Shown: positions 51,646-60,941, numbered from the stretch's first letter. The stretch is DNA of 64,000 bases from an uncultured Eubacteriaceae bacterium (GCA_903789635.1 CAIFEY010000001.1:62001-126000); one strand, 5' to 3'. A program made the numbers and translations. The notes: a model not told the origin generated them from the letters alone.

Positions 51646-51679
51646 AGGCAAAATAATAGAGCCGCACACGGCGTGCGGC
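51646..51679 (-). terminator. Terminator for the desulfoferrodoxin gene
   Basis: GCCGCAC (51661-51667) pairs with GTGCGGC (51673-51679). On the minus strand the stem is followed by TCTATTATTTTG. Confidence 0.65.
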
Positions 51680-51718
51680 CCTACGCAGAGAAACTATGCG
51701 AATTGTGAATTTCGGTGA

Positions 51719-52099
51719 TTATTTAACGTCAACCTTCCAGAGTCCGTGGAGTGTGCAGTACTCATATGCTGCAACCGGCTTCTCGCCAGGAGCGACTGCG
51801 AACTGAGCCTCCGGCTTGTCCTCCGGTGTCAGGTATCTTACCTGCAGGCTGCCCTTGTCAGTCTCGAGCATGATCATGGAGATGAAGTGCTCCTCGGTCA
51901 TCGGATGCTCTACGCTTCCAACCTTTACGGTGACGACGCTGCCATCAACAGTTGCTACCGGAACATGCTTTTCCTGAGCGGCATCTACAGTGTTAGGCTC
52001 GAGCAGTTCCATCGGCTTACCGCAGCAGGACGGATCACAGTGTCCCGTGTGTGCCATAAATACCATTGTTCCGCAGCTGTTGCATTTAAAAAGTTTCAT
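51719..52099 (-). CDS. dfx: Desulfoferrodoxin (superoxide reductase)
   Basis: It reduces superoxide to peroxide without making oxygen, as strict anaerobes do. The 126 residues have an N-terminal desulforedoxin-like iron site (KLFKCNSCG ... CDPSCCGKPM) and a C-terminal SOR domain with EHPMTEEHF and YEYCTLHGLWK, giving the His and Cys ligands of the active iron. CAGGAGGAAACTAAC precedes the ATG at 52099; a longer in-frame start is unlikely. It is divergent from the Fur-family gene. Confidence 0.94.
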   Translation of the reverse strand: MKLFKCNSCGTMVFMAHTGHCDPSCCGKPMELLEPNTVDAAQEKHVPVATVDGSVVTVKVGSVEHPMTEEHFISMIMLETDKGSLQVRYLTPEDKPEAQFAVAPGEKPVAAYEYCTLHGLWKVDVK

Positions 52100-52147
52100 G
52101 TTAGTTTCCTCCTGTAAGTCTGTGTATGATGTTGACAAAATAGGTTT

Positions 52148-52161
52148 CATTTATCATTTAT
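52148..52161. promoter_or_regulatory. AT-rich Fur/PerR-like half sites in the dfx leader
   Basis: CATTTATCATTTAT (plus strand) is a partial match to a Per/Fur box and lies downstream of the dfx -10 box. The match is weak. Confidence 0.3.
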
Positions 52162-52197
52162 TCGGGCTGTCCATCAGGGAGGTTTGGGTCCCTGTCG

Positions 52198-52226
52198 ATT
52201 GTATTTTGTCCCGAACTTGATTACAA
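52198..52226 (-). promoter_or_regulatory. Promoter for dfx
   Basis: On the minus strand TTGTAA (52226-52221), 17 bp, TACAAT (52203-52198). An inverted repeat AAATCAT-N7-ATGATTT (52225-52245) abuts the -35 box and is a second operator candidate. Confidence 0.65.
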
Positions 52227-52301
52227 ATCATTTATACCATGATTTCCGAACTTTAAAAGTAAAACTAAATAAAATATTCGAGAAAACGAAATTAAAGTGG
52301 C

Positions 52302-52333
52302 TTGACAAAGGCGTTATAGTAGTTTATTATAAT
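52302..52333 (+). promoter_or_regulatory. Promoter of the Fur-family gene
   Basis: TTGACA (52302-52307), 17 bp, TATTAT (52325-52330); an overlapping consensus TATAAT sits at 52328-52333. Confidence 0.75.
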
Positions 52334-52347
52334 GATAAACATTATCA
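52333..52347. promoter_or_regulatory. Fur-type operator before the regulator gene
   Basis: The 15 bases TGATAAA-C-ATTATCA match the 7-1-7 Fur-box pattern TGATAATNATTATCA with one mismatch. It begins at the -10 box and ends before the ribosome site, the classic autorepression position. Confidence 0.75.
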
Positions 52348-52361
52348 GAAAGGAGAAACGC

Positions 52362-52787
52362 GTGAGATATTCGAAGCAGCGGAGCCTGATCATGGACGTG
52401 CTGAAGAACACGACTTCGCACCCTACTGCACAGTGGGTGTACGAACAGGCAAAGCAGGACATGCCGACGATCGGAATCGCAACAGTATACCGCAACCTGA
52501 ACGCGCTCGCGGAGAACGGGGATATCCAGAGGATTATCTCTACGGGAAACGTGGAGCATTATGATGCGGATACGAGTGACCATTGGCACATGGCGTGCAT
52601 GCAGTGCGGAAAGATCATCGATCTGAAGGCTGATGAAGAACAGCTCGCGGCCTTGCACGGAATGATTGTCGATACTTTCGGCATTCAGGACGAGAATGTG
52701 AGGATCGGGAAGACGCTTCTGCAGGGAACCTGCAATGCCTGCCTTCGCCGCAAGCGTGAGGGCTCTGGTAATGGAACGATGCATTGA
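52362..52787 (+). CDS. Fur-family metal-dependent repressor, PerR-like
   Basis: A 141-residue Fur-superfamily regulator. The N-terminal winged helix has RYSKQRSLIMDVLK and SHPTAQWVYEQAK, with GIATVYRNLNALAENGDIQRI as the recognition region. The C-terminal domain carries HYDADTSDHWHMACMQCGKIIDL and the structural zinc pairs CMQC and CNAC. The start is taken as GTG 52362, six bases after AGGAG; an upstream ATG (52332) would place the ribosome site inside the gene. The neighbours dfx and rbr suggest peroxide sensing (PerR) rather than iron uptake control. A Fur-type box covers its own promoter. Confidence 0.88.
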   Translation: MRYSKQRSLIMDVLKNTTSHPTAQWVYEQAKQDMPTIGIATVYRNLNALAENGDIQRIISTGNVEHYDADTSDHWHMACMQCGKIIDLKADEEQLAALHGMIVDTFGIQDENVRIGKTLLQGTCNACLRRKREGSGNGTMH

Positions 52788-52918
52788 TAGGCGTGCCGGG
52801 AGGCGCGACCCGCTGACCGGCGCCCATGCATCTAGGGAAAATGTAACTTTGTCTGAATGAATCTATGAATCTTCAGGGTTCATCGTTCAAAAGGTCAATA
52901 ACGGAGGAAATGGAAAAA

Positions 52919-53455
52919 ATGAAGGATCTCAAGGGAACTAAAACACTGGAAAATCTGCTGAATGCTTTTGCAGGAGAGTCCCAGGCAACCAATAAATATC
53001 GTTATTACTCTTCCCAGGCGAAGAAGGAAGGTTATGAGCAGATCGCTGCAATCTTCCAGGAGACATCCGACAACGAGAAGGAACATGCTAAGCTCTGGTT
53101 CAAGCTCGCTCACGGAATCGGCACAACCGAGGAGAATCTGCTCGACGCCGCTGCCGGTGAGAACTACGAGTGGACCGATATGTATAAGAAGATGGCTGAA
53201 GAAGCCAGAGAAGAAGGTTTCAACGACATCGCGTTCGCTTTCGAGGGCGTAGCTTCTGTAGAGGCTGAGCACGAGAAGAGATACCGCAAGCTGGCGGAGA
53301 ACGTGAAGAACGGCGGAGTCTTCGAAAAGAAGGAAAAGGTTCTGTGGCAGTGCAGAAACTGCGGATATCAGGTACTGGCCGAGGAAGCTCCTAAGGTCTG
53401 CCCGGTCTGCAAGCACCCTCAGTCCTTCTTCCAGGTAAAGCCGGAGAATTATTAA
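52919..53455 (+). CDS. rbr: Rubrerythrin
   Basis: A peroxide-reducing diiron protein of anaerobes, 178 residues. The N-terminal ferritin-like four-helix domain starts [26 protein letters not shown] and has diiron ligands in EKEHAKLW and VEAEHEKRY. The C-terminal rubredoxin-like domain has WQCRNCGY ... CPVCKHPQ for one iron. CGGAGG lies 11 bases before the ATG at 52919; an ATG at 52910 is too close to it. It follows the PerR-like gene and completes a superoxide-peroxide defence set with dfx. Confidence 0.95.
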   Translation: MKDLKGTKTLENLLNAFAGESQATNKYRYYSSQAKKEGYEQIAAIFQETSDNEKEHAKLWFKLAHGIGTTEENLLDAAAGENYEWTDMYKKMAEEAREEGFNDIAFAFEGVASVEAEHEKRYRKLAENVKNGGVFEKKEKVLWQCRNCGYQVLAEEAPKVCPVCKHPQSFFQVKPENY

Positions 53456-53564
53456 TCGATCCCGGTTTTCCGAATAACTTTCGACAGCCCGTCAGAGCAT
53501 CGGAGTGTGTGTGACGACGATGCGGCTTATGACGAGATGAGTGATAAAACACATGATTGCTGTA

Positions 53565-53597
53565 AAAACGAGGCTCCCGGTGGGGTCTCGTTTTTAT
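53565..53597 (+). terminator. Rho-independent terminator after rubrerythrin
   Basis: AAAACGAG (53565-53572) pairs with CTCGTTTT (53587-53594), with GCTCC/GGGGT inside through G-U pairs and a CGGT loop; a T-run follows. From here to ~54020 (over 400 bp, GC-rich) I see no gene. Confidence 0.85.
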
Positions 53598-54026
53598 TAT
53601 GCCTTCGGTGTTTCTTTCAGGTGGGACAAAGCGGATGCGGGCATGATACGAACGCGGTTGCTGGACAGCTGCGGGGGTTCGGCCGCCGATCTGTGCAGCC
53701 CGCCCTGCTGGAAGTGCTCAGCAGTCTTCGGTTTTTACGAGTTTTTCGGGTTATGACTGACAGAGTATGGTCCGGCGGAGTTTGACTGGGCCTGGCGTGC
53801 AGGGCGGGCTGCGGTGCTGAAATGGCGCCTTGCCGCTGATTTTGCGGGCCGCGCGGGCTTGGCGCACAGATTTTCAGCAGGGAAATTGGTGATCAGACCA
53901 AGTGAATTTTGCCGAAAATGGATACGCGCGGGTGCGTGTTAAAGTATCGGTTTCTGAACACCTTAATTTATAAGGGGTAGCGGAAACGCAGATCGAAAAA
54001 AGTCGATAAAAAAGAGCAAAAATCAC

Positions 54027-54055
54027 TTGCATTTGTTTTGTACATCGTTTATACT
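54027..54055 (+). promoter_or_regulatory. Promoter of the S10 ribosomal operon
   Basis: TTGCAT (54027-54032), 17 bp, TATACT (54050-54055). Transcription would begin near 54062 and give a leader of about 236 nt. Confidence 0.72.
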
Positions 54056-54061
54056 GGAAAA

Positions 54062-54297
54062 GCTTGTATAAGGCGAAGACGCGGGAAGTTGCTGAGCTAT
54101 CAGGTAATTTCCGCCGAGAATTGTCCCCGCGGGACGGGGGCGAAGGAGCTCGCCGGCTTTTCTATTGTGCGTTTTATCATGGAAACGCACGAGAGCGTGT
54201 GCAAGGGATACAAGCATAACGCACGTTGAAATTCTGGCGTTGGAGCCCCTCGTACGAGAATAGCGAAAACAGTACCAAACACGAACAGGAGGAACAC
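54062..54297 (+). ncRNA. Structured leader RNA before rpsJ
   Basis: A series of stems can be drawn: GCGGGAA (54081-54087) with TTTCCGC (54108-54114); GTCCC (54123-54127) with GGGAC (54131-54135); GGCGA (54139-54143) with TCGCC (54150-54154) followed by GGCTTTT, like an attenuator. GTGCGTT (54167-54173) can pair with either of two AACGCAC copies, at 54184-54190 or 54218-54224. I do not recognise the family. Confidence 0.5.
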
Positions 54298-54609
54298 ATG
54301 AGCGAATTACAGAAAATCAGAATCAGGCTGAAGGCTTATGACCACGCACTGCTGGATCAGAGCGCAGCCAAGATCGTCGAGACAGCTAAGAGAACGGGAG
54401 CTGAGGTTTCCGGACCGATTCCGCTGCCGACAGAGAAAGAGGTCGTAACAATCCTTCGTGCGGTTCACAAGTATAAGGACAGCAGAGAGCAGTTCGAGCA
54501 GAGAACCCACAAGAGACTGATCGACATAACCAATGCCACACTGCAGACAACAGACGCGCTGACCAAGCTCGATCTGCCGGCTGGAGTTGACATTGAGATC
54601 AAGCTGTAA
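54298..54609 (+). CDS. rpsJ: 30S ribosomal protein S10
   Basis: S10 is part of the 30S head and, with NusB, of antitermination complexes. The 103 residues read [46 protein letters not shown], and [39 protein letters not shown] precedes the ATG at 54298. It opens the large ribosomal operon. Confidence 0.97.
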   Translation: MSELQKIRIRLKAYDHALLDQSAAKIVETAKRTGAEVSGPIPLPTEKEVVTILRAVHKYKDSREQFEQRTHKRLIDITNATLQTTDALTKLDLPAGVDIEIKL

Positions 54610-54760
54610 GGGAAACTCCCTTAGTATGGAGGCGTTCATGACCCGGATGTCTCCCGCTGTAAGAAGGCTCAGAATGACCGGTGCAGCTTCGGTCCGCTAT
54701 GAGCACTTAGTATGATGAACCCGCAAGGATTCATCCGCTGTAAGAATTGGAGGAACATAT
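54610..54760 (+). promoter_or_regulatory. Repeated stem-loop spacer between rpsJ and rplC
   Basis: This 151-base spacer, unusually long inside an S10 operon, holds two diverged copies of a unit that begins CTTAGTATG (54620 and 54707) and ends CCGCTGTAAGAA (54654-54665 and 54735-54746). Between them a hairpin pairs GCTCA (54667-54671) with TGAGC (54700-54704), and GACCG with CGGTC. The second copy ends right at the rplC ribosome site. Confidence 0.55.
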
Positions 54761-55399
54761 ATGAAAGCAATTCTTGGAAAGAAAGTCGGAATGACACAGA
54801 TTTTCGCCGAGTCCGGTGAAGTTATTCCGGTAACGGTTATCCAGGCTGGTCCGGAAGTCGTTACACAGATCAAGACTGTTGAAACCGACGGATACGATGC
54901 CGTTCAGGTCGGATATGAAGACCAGAAGCCGCATCGCGTAAACAAGCCGATGACCGGTCACTTCGCCAAGAGTGAGACGGCTCCTAAGAAGTATCTGGCA
55001 GAGTTCAGAAACGACGAGGGAGAGACTTACGAACTTGGACAGACGATCACAGTTGCTGACTTCGAGGAAGGCAAGAAACTGGACATCACTGGCGTATCCA
55101 AGGGTAAGGGCACACAGGGAAACATTAAGAGACACGGTCACAGCAGAGGACCGATGAGCCACGGCTCCAAGCACAAGAGACTTGCCGGAGGCCTGGCAGC
55201 AGCGACATATCCTTCCAGAGTATTCCCTGGAAACGACGGTCCGGGAAGAATGGGCCGCGACACTGTCACTGTTCAGAATGTTAAACTGGTAAAAATCGAT
55301 ACTGACAGAAATCTTATGCTTGTCAAGGGCGCTGTTCCGGGCGGCAGAGGCGGTCTGCTGAAAATCAGATATGCCGTTAAAGGTCAGGATGACAAATAG
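54761..55399 (+). CDS. rplC: 50S ribosomal protein L3
   Basis: A primary 50S assembly protein near the peptidyl-transferase centre. The 212 residues start [14 protein letters not shown] and contain [30 protein letters not shown] and [30 protein letters not shown] precedes the start. Confidence 0.97.
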   Translation: MKAILGKKVGMTQIFAESGEVIPVTVIQAGPEVVTQIKTVETDGYDAVQVGYEDQKPHRVNKPMTGHFAKSETAPKKYLAEFRNDEGETYELGQTITVADFEEGKKLDITGVSKGKGTQGNIKRHGHSRGPMSHGSKHKRLAGGLAAATYPSRVFPGNDGPGRMGRDTVTVQNVKLVKIDTDRNLMLVKGAVPGGRGGLLKIRYAVKGQDDK

Positions 55400-55425
55400 G
55401 AATAGCTGAGAAAGGAGGACGCGCA

Positions 55426-56049
55426 ATGGCAACAGTTAAGATGCTCAACATGGCCGGACAGGAAGCCGGAACAATTGAGTTGAATGATGAATTATTCGGC
55501 ATCGAGCCAAACGAGAATGCCGTTCATGAAGTTGTAAAGAATTATCTTGCCAACCAGAGACAGGGCACACAGTCCGCAAAGACCAGAGCCGAAGTCAGAG
55601 GAGGCGGAAGAAAGCCGTTCAGACAGAAGGGAACCGGCCGTCACAGACAGGGAAGCACGACAGACCCGTCACAGATCGGCGGAGGAATTGTGTTTGCACC
55701 GAAGCCGAGAGATTACAGATATGCAGTTCCGAAGAAGGTTAAGAGACTTGCTCTTCGTTCTGCTCTGTCCGCTAAGGTTGCAGACGGCGAGATTATCGTA
55801 CTTGACGAGCTGAACTTTGACGCTCCGAAGACGAAGGAAATGGCAGAGACACTGAAGAACATCAACGCAGCTAAGAAGGCGCTGATCGTAACAGCTGAGA
55901 AGAATGACAACGTCGTTCGTTCCGCTGCCAACATCCCGGGCGTAAGAACAGTCCTGGCTTCCAACATGAACGTATATGAGATTGTTAACCACACAAGCTT
56001 CATCGTTACGAAGGAAGCTGTAAAGAAGATCGAGGAGGTGTACTTATAA
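55426..56049 (+). CDS. rplD: 50S ribosomal protein L4
   Basis: L4 lines the peptide exit tunnel. The 207 residues contain [41 protein letters not shown], whose basic loop reaches the tunnel, and later [26 protein letters not shown] precedes the start. The stop overlaps the rplW start by one base (TAATG). In E. coli L4 represses its own operon; whether the leader here serves that purpose is unknown. Confidence 0.97.
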   Translation: MATVKMLNMAGQEAGTIELNDELFGIEPNENAVHEVVKNYLANQRQGTQSAKTRAEVRGGGRKPFRQKGTGRHRQGSTTDPSQIGGGIVFAPKPRDYRYAVPKKVKRLALRSALSAKVADGEIIVLDELNFDAPKTKEMAETLKNINAAKKALIVTAEKNDNVVRSAANIPGVRTVLASNMNVYEIVNHTSFIVTKEAVKKIEEVYL

Positions 56050-56339
56050 TGAGATCCGCTTACGACGTTATTCTGAAGCCGGTCATCACTGAGAAGAGCA
56101 TGGACCTGACTGCAGACAAAAAGTACACGTTCAAGGTTGCCGTAGATGCTGACAAGACTGCTGTTAAGAATGCAGTAGAAGAAATCTTCGACGTCACAGT
56201 CGCTAAGGTCAACATCATGAACGTTAACGGCAAGTTAAAGAGAATGGGAAGAACCGTCGGAAGAACAGCTGCTTACAAGAAGGCCGTTGTTACTCTTACG
56301 GATGACAGTAAAGAGATCGAGTTCTTCTCGAGTCTGTAA
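56049..56339 (+). CDS. rplW: 50S ribosomal protein L23
   Basis: L23 lies at the tunnel exit and contacts trigger factor and SRP. The 96 residues show [47 protein letters not shown] and [17 protein letters not shown]. Its start codon overlaps the rplD stop, so it is translationally coupled. Confidence 0.97.
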   Translation: MRSAYDVILKPVITEKSMDLTADKKYTFKVAVDADKTAVKNAVEEIFDVTVAKVNIMNVNGKLKRMGRTVGRTAAYKKAVVTLTDDSKEIEFFSSL

Positions 56340-56359
56340 TATTGAGGAGGTTGTAATCA

Positions 56360-57193
56360 ATGGGAATCAAGAAATATAATCCAACAACCCCGGGTCTCAG
56401 AGGAATGACGGTCTCCACGTTTGAAGAAATCACGACCAGCACTCCGGAGAAATCCCTTACGGTCACTCTGAAGAAGCATGCAGGCCGCAACACCCGTGGT
56501 AAGATCACCGTTCGTCATAGAGGCGGCGGAGTTAGACCGAAGTACAGAATCATCGACTTCAAGCGTACCAAGGACGGCGTTCCTGGTAAGGTTGCGACGA
56601 TCGAGTACGATCCGAACAGATCCGCAAACATCGCTCTGATCAACTATGCAGACGGTGAGAAGAGATACATCCTGGCACCGGAAGGACTGAAGGTCGGAGC
56701 AACGATCGTTTCCGGACCGGATTCCGATATTCAGATCGGAAACGCACTGCCGCTGGCAAACATCCCGGTTGGTACAATCGTACACAACATCGAGATGAAG
56801 CCTGGCAAGGGCGGACAGCTGGTAAGATCCGCTGGAAACGGCGCACAGCTGATGGCTAAGGAAGGAAAGTACGCACTGCTGAGACTGCCTTCCGGAGAGC
56901 TGAGAAACGTTCTGGCAGTATGCAGAGCCACAGTCGGCGAGGTCGGCAACGGCGAGCATTCCAACATTCAGATTGGTAAAGCCGGAAGAAAGAGACACAT
57001 GGGTTGGAGACCTACAGTCAGAGGTTCTGTCATGAACCCGAACGACCATCCACATGGTGGTGGTGAGGGACGTGCTCCTATCGGCCGCAAGAGCCCGGTT
57101 ACTCCTTGGGGTAAGCCTGCTCTTGGTTATAAGACCAGAAAGAAGAACAAGGACTCCAATAAATATATCGTAAAGAGAAGAAATGATAAATAG
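56360..57193 (+). CDS. rplB: 50S ribosomal protein L2
   Basis: L2 supports subunit joining and the peptidyl-transferase centre. The 277 residues include [28 protein letters not shown], the oligonucleotide-binding core, and the conserved [41 protein letters not shown] with its key His. AGGAGG lies upstream. Confidence 0.98.
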   Translation: MGIKKYNPTTPGLRGMTVSTFEEITTSTPEKSLTVTLKKHAGRNTRGKITVRHRGGGVRPKYRIIDFKRTKDGVPGKVATIEYDPNRSANIALINYADGEKRYILAPEGLKVGATIVSGPDSDIQIGNALPLANIPVGTIVHNIEMKPGKGGQLVRSAGNGAQLMAKEGKYALLRLPSGELRNVLAVCRATVGEVGNGEHSNIQIGKAGRKRHMGWRPTVRGSVMNPNDHPHGGGEGRAPIGRKSPVTPWGKPALGYKTRKKNKDSNKYIVKRRNDK

Positions 57194-57212
57194 TAGGAAG
57201 GAGCACGAATAA

Positions 57213-57491
57213 ATGAGCAGATCGATTAAGAAGGGCCCTTTCGTAGATCCTAAGCTGCTGAAGGCTGTAGAAGATATGAATGCAGCGAACGAGAAGAAAG
57301 TCGTAAAGACCTGGTCCAGATCCTCCACGATTTTCCCACAGTTCGTAGGACACACCATTGCTGTTCACGACGGCAGAAAGCATGTGCCTGTATATATTAC
57401 TGAAGACATGGTTGGACATAAGCTCGGCGAGTTTGCTCCTACCAGAACCTATAGAGGTCATGCAGCGGATAAGGCGACAAAGGCTAGATAG
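57213..57491 (+). CDS. rpsS: 30S ribosomal protein S19
   Basis: A small 30S head protein that contacts S13 and helix 42. The 92 residues have [78 protein letters not shown] precedes the start. Confidence 0.97.
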   Translation: MSRSIKKGPFVDPKLLKAVEDMNAANEKKVVKTWSRSSTIFPQFVGHTIAVHDGRKHVPVYITEDMVGHKLGEFAPTRTYRGHAADKATKAR

Positions 57492-57505
57492 AAAGGGAGA
57501 TAGAA

Positions 57506-57841
57506 ATGGAAGCAAAAGCAACGGCAAAGTATGTCAAAATGTCTCCTATTAAGCTGAAGCCTGTTACCGACCTGGTAAGAGGAAAAGACTTGAACGAGGC
57601 ACTGAACATTCTCAGATTCACACCGGGAAAAGGTTCTGAAATTGTTGAGAAGGTTGTTGAATCTGCAGCAGCTAACGCTGAGAACAATTTTGACATGAAT
57701 CCGGATAGTTTATATGTAGCAGAGATCAGTGCAAACCAGGGACCGACCATGAAGAGATGGAGAGCAGGTTCTCAGGGTAGAGCATCGGTAATCCTTAAGA
57801 GATCCAGTCACGTGACTGTTACTCTTAAGGAAAGAGATTAG
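57506..57841 (+). CDS. rplV: 50S ribosomal protein L22
   Basis: L22 extends a beta-hairpin into the exit tunnel. The 111 residues include KATAKYVKMSPIKLKPVTDLVRGKDLNEALNILRFTP, AAANAENNFDMNPDSLYVAEISANQGPTMKRWRAGSQGRAS. AAAGGGAGA precedes the start. Confidence 0.96.
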   Translation: MEAKATAKYVKMSPIKLKPVTDLVRGKDLNEALNILRFTPGKGSEIVEKVVESAAANAENNFDMNPDSLYVAEISANQGPTMKRWRAGSQGRASVILKRSSHVTVTLKERD

Positions 57842-57857
57842 TCAGGAGGTTCATTGA

Positions 57858-58718
57858 ATGGGTCAGAAGGTAAACCCGCATGGGTTAAGAGTAGGCGTTA
57901 TCAAGGACTGGGATTCCAAGTGGTATGCCGGGAAAACACAGTTCGCTGATTACCTCGCAGAGGATCACAACATCAGAACCTACGTCAAGAAGAAGCTTTA
58001 CAGTGCCGGTGTTTCTCACATCGTTATTGAGAGATCCGGAGACAATAAGATGCGCATCCTCATCTCCACTGCACGTCCGGGAATGGTAATCGGAAGATCC
58101 GGTGCAGGCATTGATCAGCTGAAGGCTGACCTGGAGAAGATGACTGACAAGAAGATCAGCATCTCCATCGAGGAAGTAAGAAGAAGCGAGATGGACGCTC
58201 AGCTGACAGCTGAGAGTGTTGCAGAGGCTCTGGAGCACAGAATCTCCTTCAGAAGAGCGATGAAGCAGGCAATCGGAAGAACAATGAAGTCCGGTGCCAA
58301 GGGAATCAAGATTCTCTGCTCCGGAAGACTGGGCGGCGCTGAGATCGCACGTAAGGAGCAGTACAGCGAGGGTAATGTTCCGCTGCATACACTGAGAGCG
58401 GACATCGACTACGGATTCGCTGAGGCTGATACAACTTATGGACGTATCGGCGTCAAGGTTTGGATCAACCATGGTGAGATTCTCGACAAGGGTCTGCAGA
58501 GCACCATCCGCGAGGAGAAGCGTGAGGGCGGCAGAAAGGACAGAAGAGGCGGCAGAAGAGATGATCGTCGCGGCAGAAAGAAATTTGACCGCAACAACAG
58601 AGACGACCACAGAGCTGCTAAGGCTGTCAACCCGAGAAAGAGAAAAGCTCCTAAGGCAGCTCCTAAGGCAGAGCAGGTTGAAGCTGCTCCGGCAGAAACT
58701 CAGGAGACAAACGAATAA
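57858..58718 (+). CDS. rpsC: 30S ribosomal protein S3 with a long disordered C-terminal tail
   Basis: S3 lies at the mRNA entry channel and takes part in helicase action. Residues 1-~215 are normal: [25 protein letters not shown] domain with [13 protein letters not shown], and the C-terminal domain with [22 protein letters not shown]. The last ~70 residues are additional: first Arg/Gly/Asp-rich ([20 protein letters not shown]), then Ala/Lys/Pro, then Glu-rich. Total length 286, against ~220-230 usually. The basic part resembles the RlmB N-terminus in composition. Confidence 0.96.
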   Translation: MGQKVNPHGLRVGVIKDWDSKWYAGKTQFADYLAEDHNIRTYVKKKLYSAGVSHIVIERSGDNKMRILISTARPGMVIGRSGAGIDQLKADLEKMTDKKISISIEEVRRSEMDAQLTAESVAEALEHRISFRRAMKQAIGRTMKSGAKGIKILCSGRLGGAEIARKEQYSEGNVPLHTLRADIDYGFAEADTTYGRIGVKVWINHGEILDKGLQSTIREEKREGGRKDRRGGRRDDRRGRKKFDRNNRDDHRAAKAVNPRKRKAPKAAPKAEQVEAAPAETQETNE

Positions 58719-58744
58719 TATAAGTTGAAAGGAGGAACATCGCC

Positions 58745-59179
58745 ATGTTGATGCCTAAGCGCGTTAAGCATAGAAGAGTTCATAGAGGTAGAATGAAGGG
58801 TAAGGCCACCAAGGGCAATACCGTAACATACGGTGATTTTGGCCTTGTAGCAGAGGAGTGCGGTTGGATCACTGCCAACCAGATCGAGGCTGCCAGAATC
58901 GCAATGACCAGATACACCAAGCGTGGTGGTAAGGTATACATCAAGATCTTCCCACATAAGTCTGTAACTAAGAAGCCGGCTGAAGTACGTATGGGATCCG
59001 GAAAGGGAGCTCCTGAGTACTGGGTAGCAGTTGTTAAGCCAGGCAGAGTTATGTTTGAGATCGGCGGAGTTACTGAGGAACAGGCTAGAGAGGCTATGAG
59101 ACTTGCTGGTCACAAGCTTCCGATCAAGACCGAGTTCGTAAAGAAGGAGCCGGAGAAGGCAGAAGGCGGTGAAGCATAA
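58745..59179 (+). CDS. rplP: 50S ribosomal protein L16
   Basis: L16 helps position A-site tRNA. The 144 residues start [24 protein letters not shown] and contain [76 protein letters not shown] precedes the ATG at 58745; a second ATG two codons on is possible. The stop overlaps the rpmC start. Confidence 0.97.
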   Translation: MLMPKRVKHRRVHRGRMKGKATKGNTVTYGDFGLVAEECGWITANQIEAARIAMTRYTKRGGKVYIKIFPHKSVTKKPAEVRMGSGKGAPEYWVAVVKPGRVMFEIGGVTEEQAREAMRLAGHKLPIKTEFVKKEPEKAEGGEA

Positions 59180-59382
59180 TGGATTTAAATAAGATTAGAG
59201 AGATGACAGATGCTGAACTGAGCGCAGAACTTGAAAAGATGAAGAAAGAGCTGTTTAACCTCAGATTCCAGCATGTAACTGGTCAGCTTGACAATCCTGT
59301 TCAGATGAGAGAAGTCAAGAGAAACATCGCCAGAGTAAAGACAATTATCAGAGAGAAAGAGCTGGACCAGGTCCAGGCATAA
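59179..59382 (+). CDS. rpmC: 50S ribosomal protein L29
   Basis: A two-helix protein beside the tunnel exit, 67 residues: [53 protein letters not shown]. Its ATG overlaps the rplP stop codon (TAATG). Confidence 0.96.
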   Translation: MDLNKIREMTDAELSAELEKMKKELFNLRFQHVTGQLDNPVQMREVKRNIARVKTIIREKELDQVQA

Positions 59383-59400
59383 CCGGAAGGAGGATGTAAA

Positions 59401-59661
59401 ATGGCAGACGAAAGAAACAGCAGAAAAACAAAAGTCGGCGTCGTTGTCAGTGACAAGATGGACAAGACTGTTGTCGTTGCATTCGAAGACTTCGTTAGAC
59501 ATTCTCTTTACGGCAAGTCAGTAAAGAGGACGAAGAAGGTAAAGGCTCACGATGAGAATAACGAGTGCAGAGTAGGCGATCGCATTAGAATCATGGAAAC
59601 CAGACCGCTGTCTAAGGACAAGAGATGGAGACTGGTCGAGATCGTTGAGAAGGCTAAATAA
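59401..59661 (+). CDS. rpsQ: 30S ribosomal protein S17
   Basis: An early 30S assembly protein, 86 residues with [88 protein letters not shown] precedes the start. Confidence 0.97.
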   Translation: MADERNSRKTKVGVVVSDKMDKTVVVAFEDFVRHSLYGKSVKRTKKVKAHDENNECRVGDRIRIMETRPLSKDKRWRLVEIVEKAK

Positions 59662-59675
59662 GGAGGCGCCAGGGC

Positions 59676-60050
59676 ATGATTCAGACAGAAACAAGACTGA
59701 AAGTCGCGGACAACTCAGGTGCAAAAGAACTCCTCTGCATCCGCATTCTTGGCGGAACGAGCCGTCAGTATGCGAACATTGGAGACATCATTGTTTGCGC
59801 AGTTAAGGAAGCTACACCGGGCGGTGTCGTCAAGAAGGGCGACGTTGTCAGGGCCGTTGTCGTTAGAACCAAGAAGGGTACGAGAAGAGCGGACGGAAGC
59901 TACGTTCGTTTCGATCAGAACGCTGCGGTAATCATCAAGAGTAAAGAAGATAAGACTCCGGTAGGAACACGTATTTTCGGACCTGTAGCCAGAGAGCTCA
60001 GAGACGCTGGCTTCATGAAGATCGTGTCACTTGCTCCGGAAGTACTGTAG
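59676..60050 (+). CDS. rplN: 50S ribosomal protein L14
   Basis: An intersubunit-bridge protein of 124 residues: [70 protein letters not shown] and [34 protein letters not shown] precedes the start. Confidence 0.97.
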   Translation: MIQTETRLKVADNSGAKELLCIRILGGTSRQYANIGDIIVCAVKEATPGGVVKKGDVVRAVVVRTKKGTRRADGSYVRFDQNAAVIIKSKEDKTPVGTRIFGPVARELRDAGFMKIVSLAPEVL

Positions 60051-60063
60051 GAGGGAGTAACGA

Positions 60064-60369
60064 ATGCGTATTAAAAAAGATGATATGGTAATCGTTATTA
60101 CCGGAAAAGACAAGGGCAAGACCGGAAAGGTCCTGAAGGCTATCCCGGAAGAGCACAGAGTAGTCGTTAAGGACGTAAACGTTCAGGCCAAGCATCAGAA
60201 GCAGACGAGAACAGAGGCTCCTCAGATCAAGCATGTCGAGGGACCGATCGATGTTTCTAATGTAATGTACTATGACGAGAAGACCAAGCAGGCCATCAAG
60301 GTCGGCTATGCGGTTAAGGACGGCGTCAAGGTCAGAGTTAATAAGAAGACCGGCGAAGTATTAGACTAG
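60064..60369 (+). CDS. rplX: 50S ribosomal protein L24
   Basis: An assembly initiator protein of 101 residues with the KOW motif [37 protein letters not shown]. The C-terminal end is [28 protein letters not shown] precedes the start. Confidence 0.97.
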   Translation: MRIKKDDMVIVITGKDKGKTGKVLKAIPEEHRVVVKDVNVQAKHQKQTRTEAPQIKHVEGPIDVSNVMYYDEKTKQAIKVGYAVKDGVKVRVNKKTGEVLD

Positions 60370-60386
60370 GAAAGGAGGGGGAACGT

Positions 60387-60929
60387 ATGACAGCCAGATT
60401 AAAGGATACTTATAAGAATGAAGTATTTAAGCAGCTTCAGGAGAAGTACCACTACGACAACGTAATGGAAGTTCCTAAGGTTACTAAGGTAACAATCAAC
60501 ATGGGACTTGGTGAGGCAAAGGAAAACGCCAACGTACTTGAGACAGCTGTAAAAGAGATCGCTGCAATCGCAGGACAGAGACCGGTAGTTACGAAGGCAA
60601 GAAAGTCCATCGCTAACTTCAAGGTCAGACAGGGACAGCCTGTCGGCGCTAAGGTTACCCTGCGCGGCGACAACATGTACTACTTCATCGACAAGCTTTT
60701 CAATGTTTCTCTTCCACGTGTAAGAGACTTCAGAGGCGTTAGCCGTAATTCCTTCGACGGAAGAGGAAACTACTCCATGGGTGTCAAGGAGCAGCTGATC
60801 TTCCCGGAGATCAACTACGACGAGGTAGACATGATCAAGGGAATGAACATTGTATTCACTACGACGGCGAAGACAGACGAAGAAGCAGCAACACTGCTTG
60901 AGCTCCTGGGCATGCCGTTTGAGAAGTAG
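60387..60929 (+). CDS. rplE: 50S ribosomal protein L5
   Basis: L5 binds 5S rRNA. The 180 residues contain [55 protein letters not shown], and [49 protein letters not shown] precedes the start. Confidence 0.97.
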   Translation: MTARLKDTYKNEVFKQLQEKYHYDNVMEVPKVTKVTINMGLGEAKENANVLETAVKEIAAIAGQRPVVTKARKSIANFKVRQGQPVGAKVTLRGDNMYYFIDKLFNVSLPRVRDFRGVSRNSFDGRGNYSMGVKEQLIFPEINYDEVDMIKGMNIVFTTTAKTDEEAATLLELLGMPFEK

Positions 60930-60941
60930 CAGGAGGATGTA

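Noticed and set aside
51474..51656. Small open frame of 60 codons after the nucleoside kinase
   Set aside because: It starts in the loop of a rho-independent terminator and resembles no protein family.
53507..53785. Small open frame of 92 codons after rubrerythrin
   Set aside because: It crosses the terminator hairpin, has no ribosome site and an odd Cys-rich composition without a family match.
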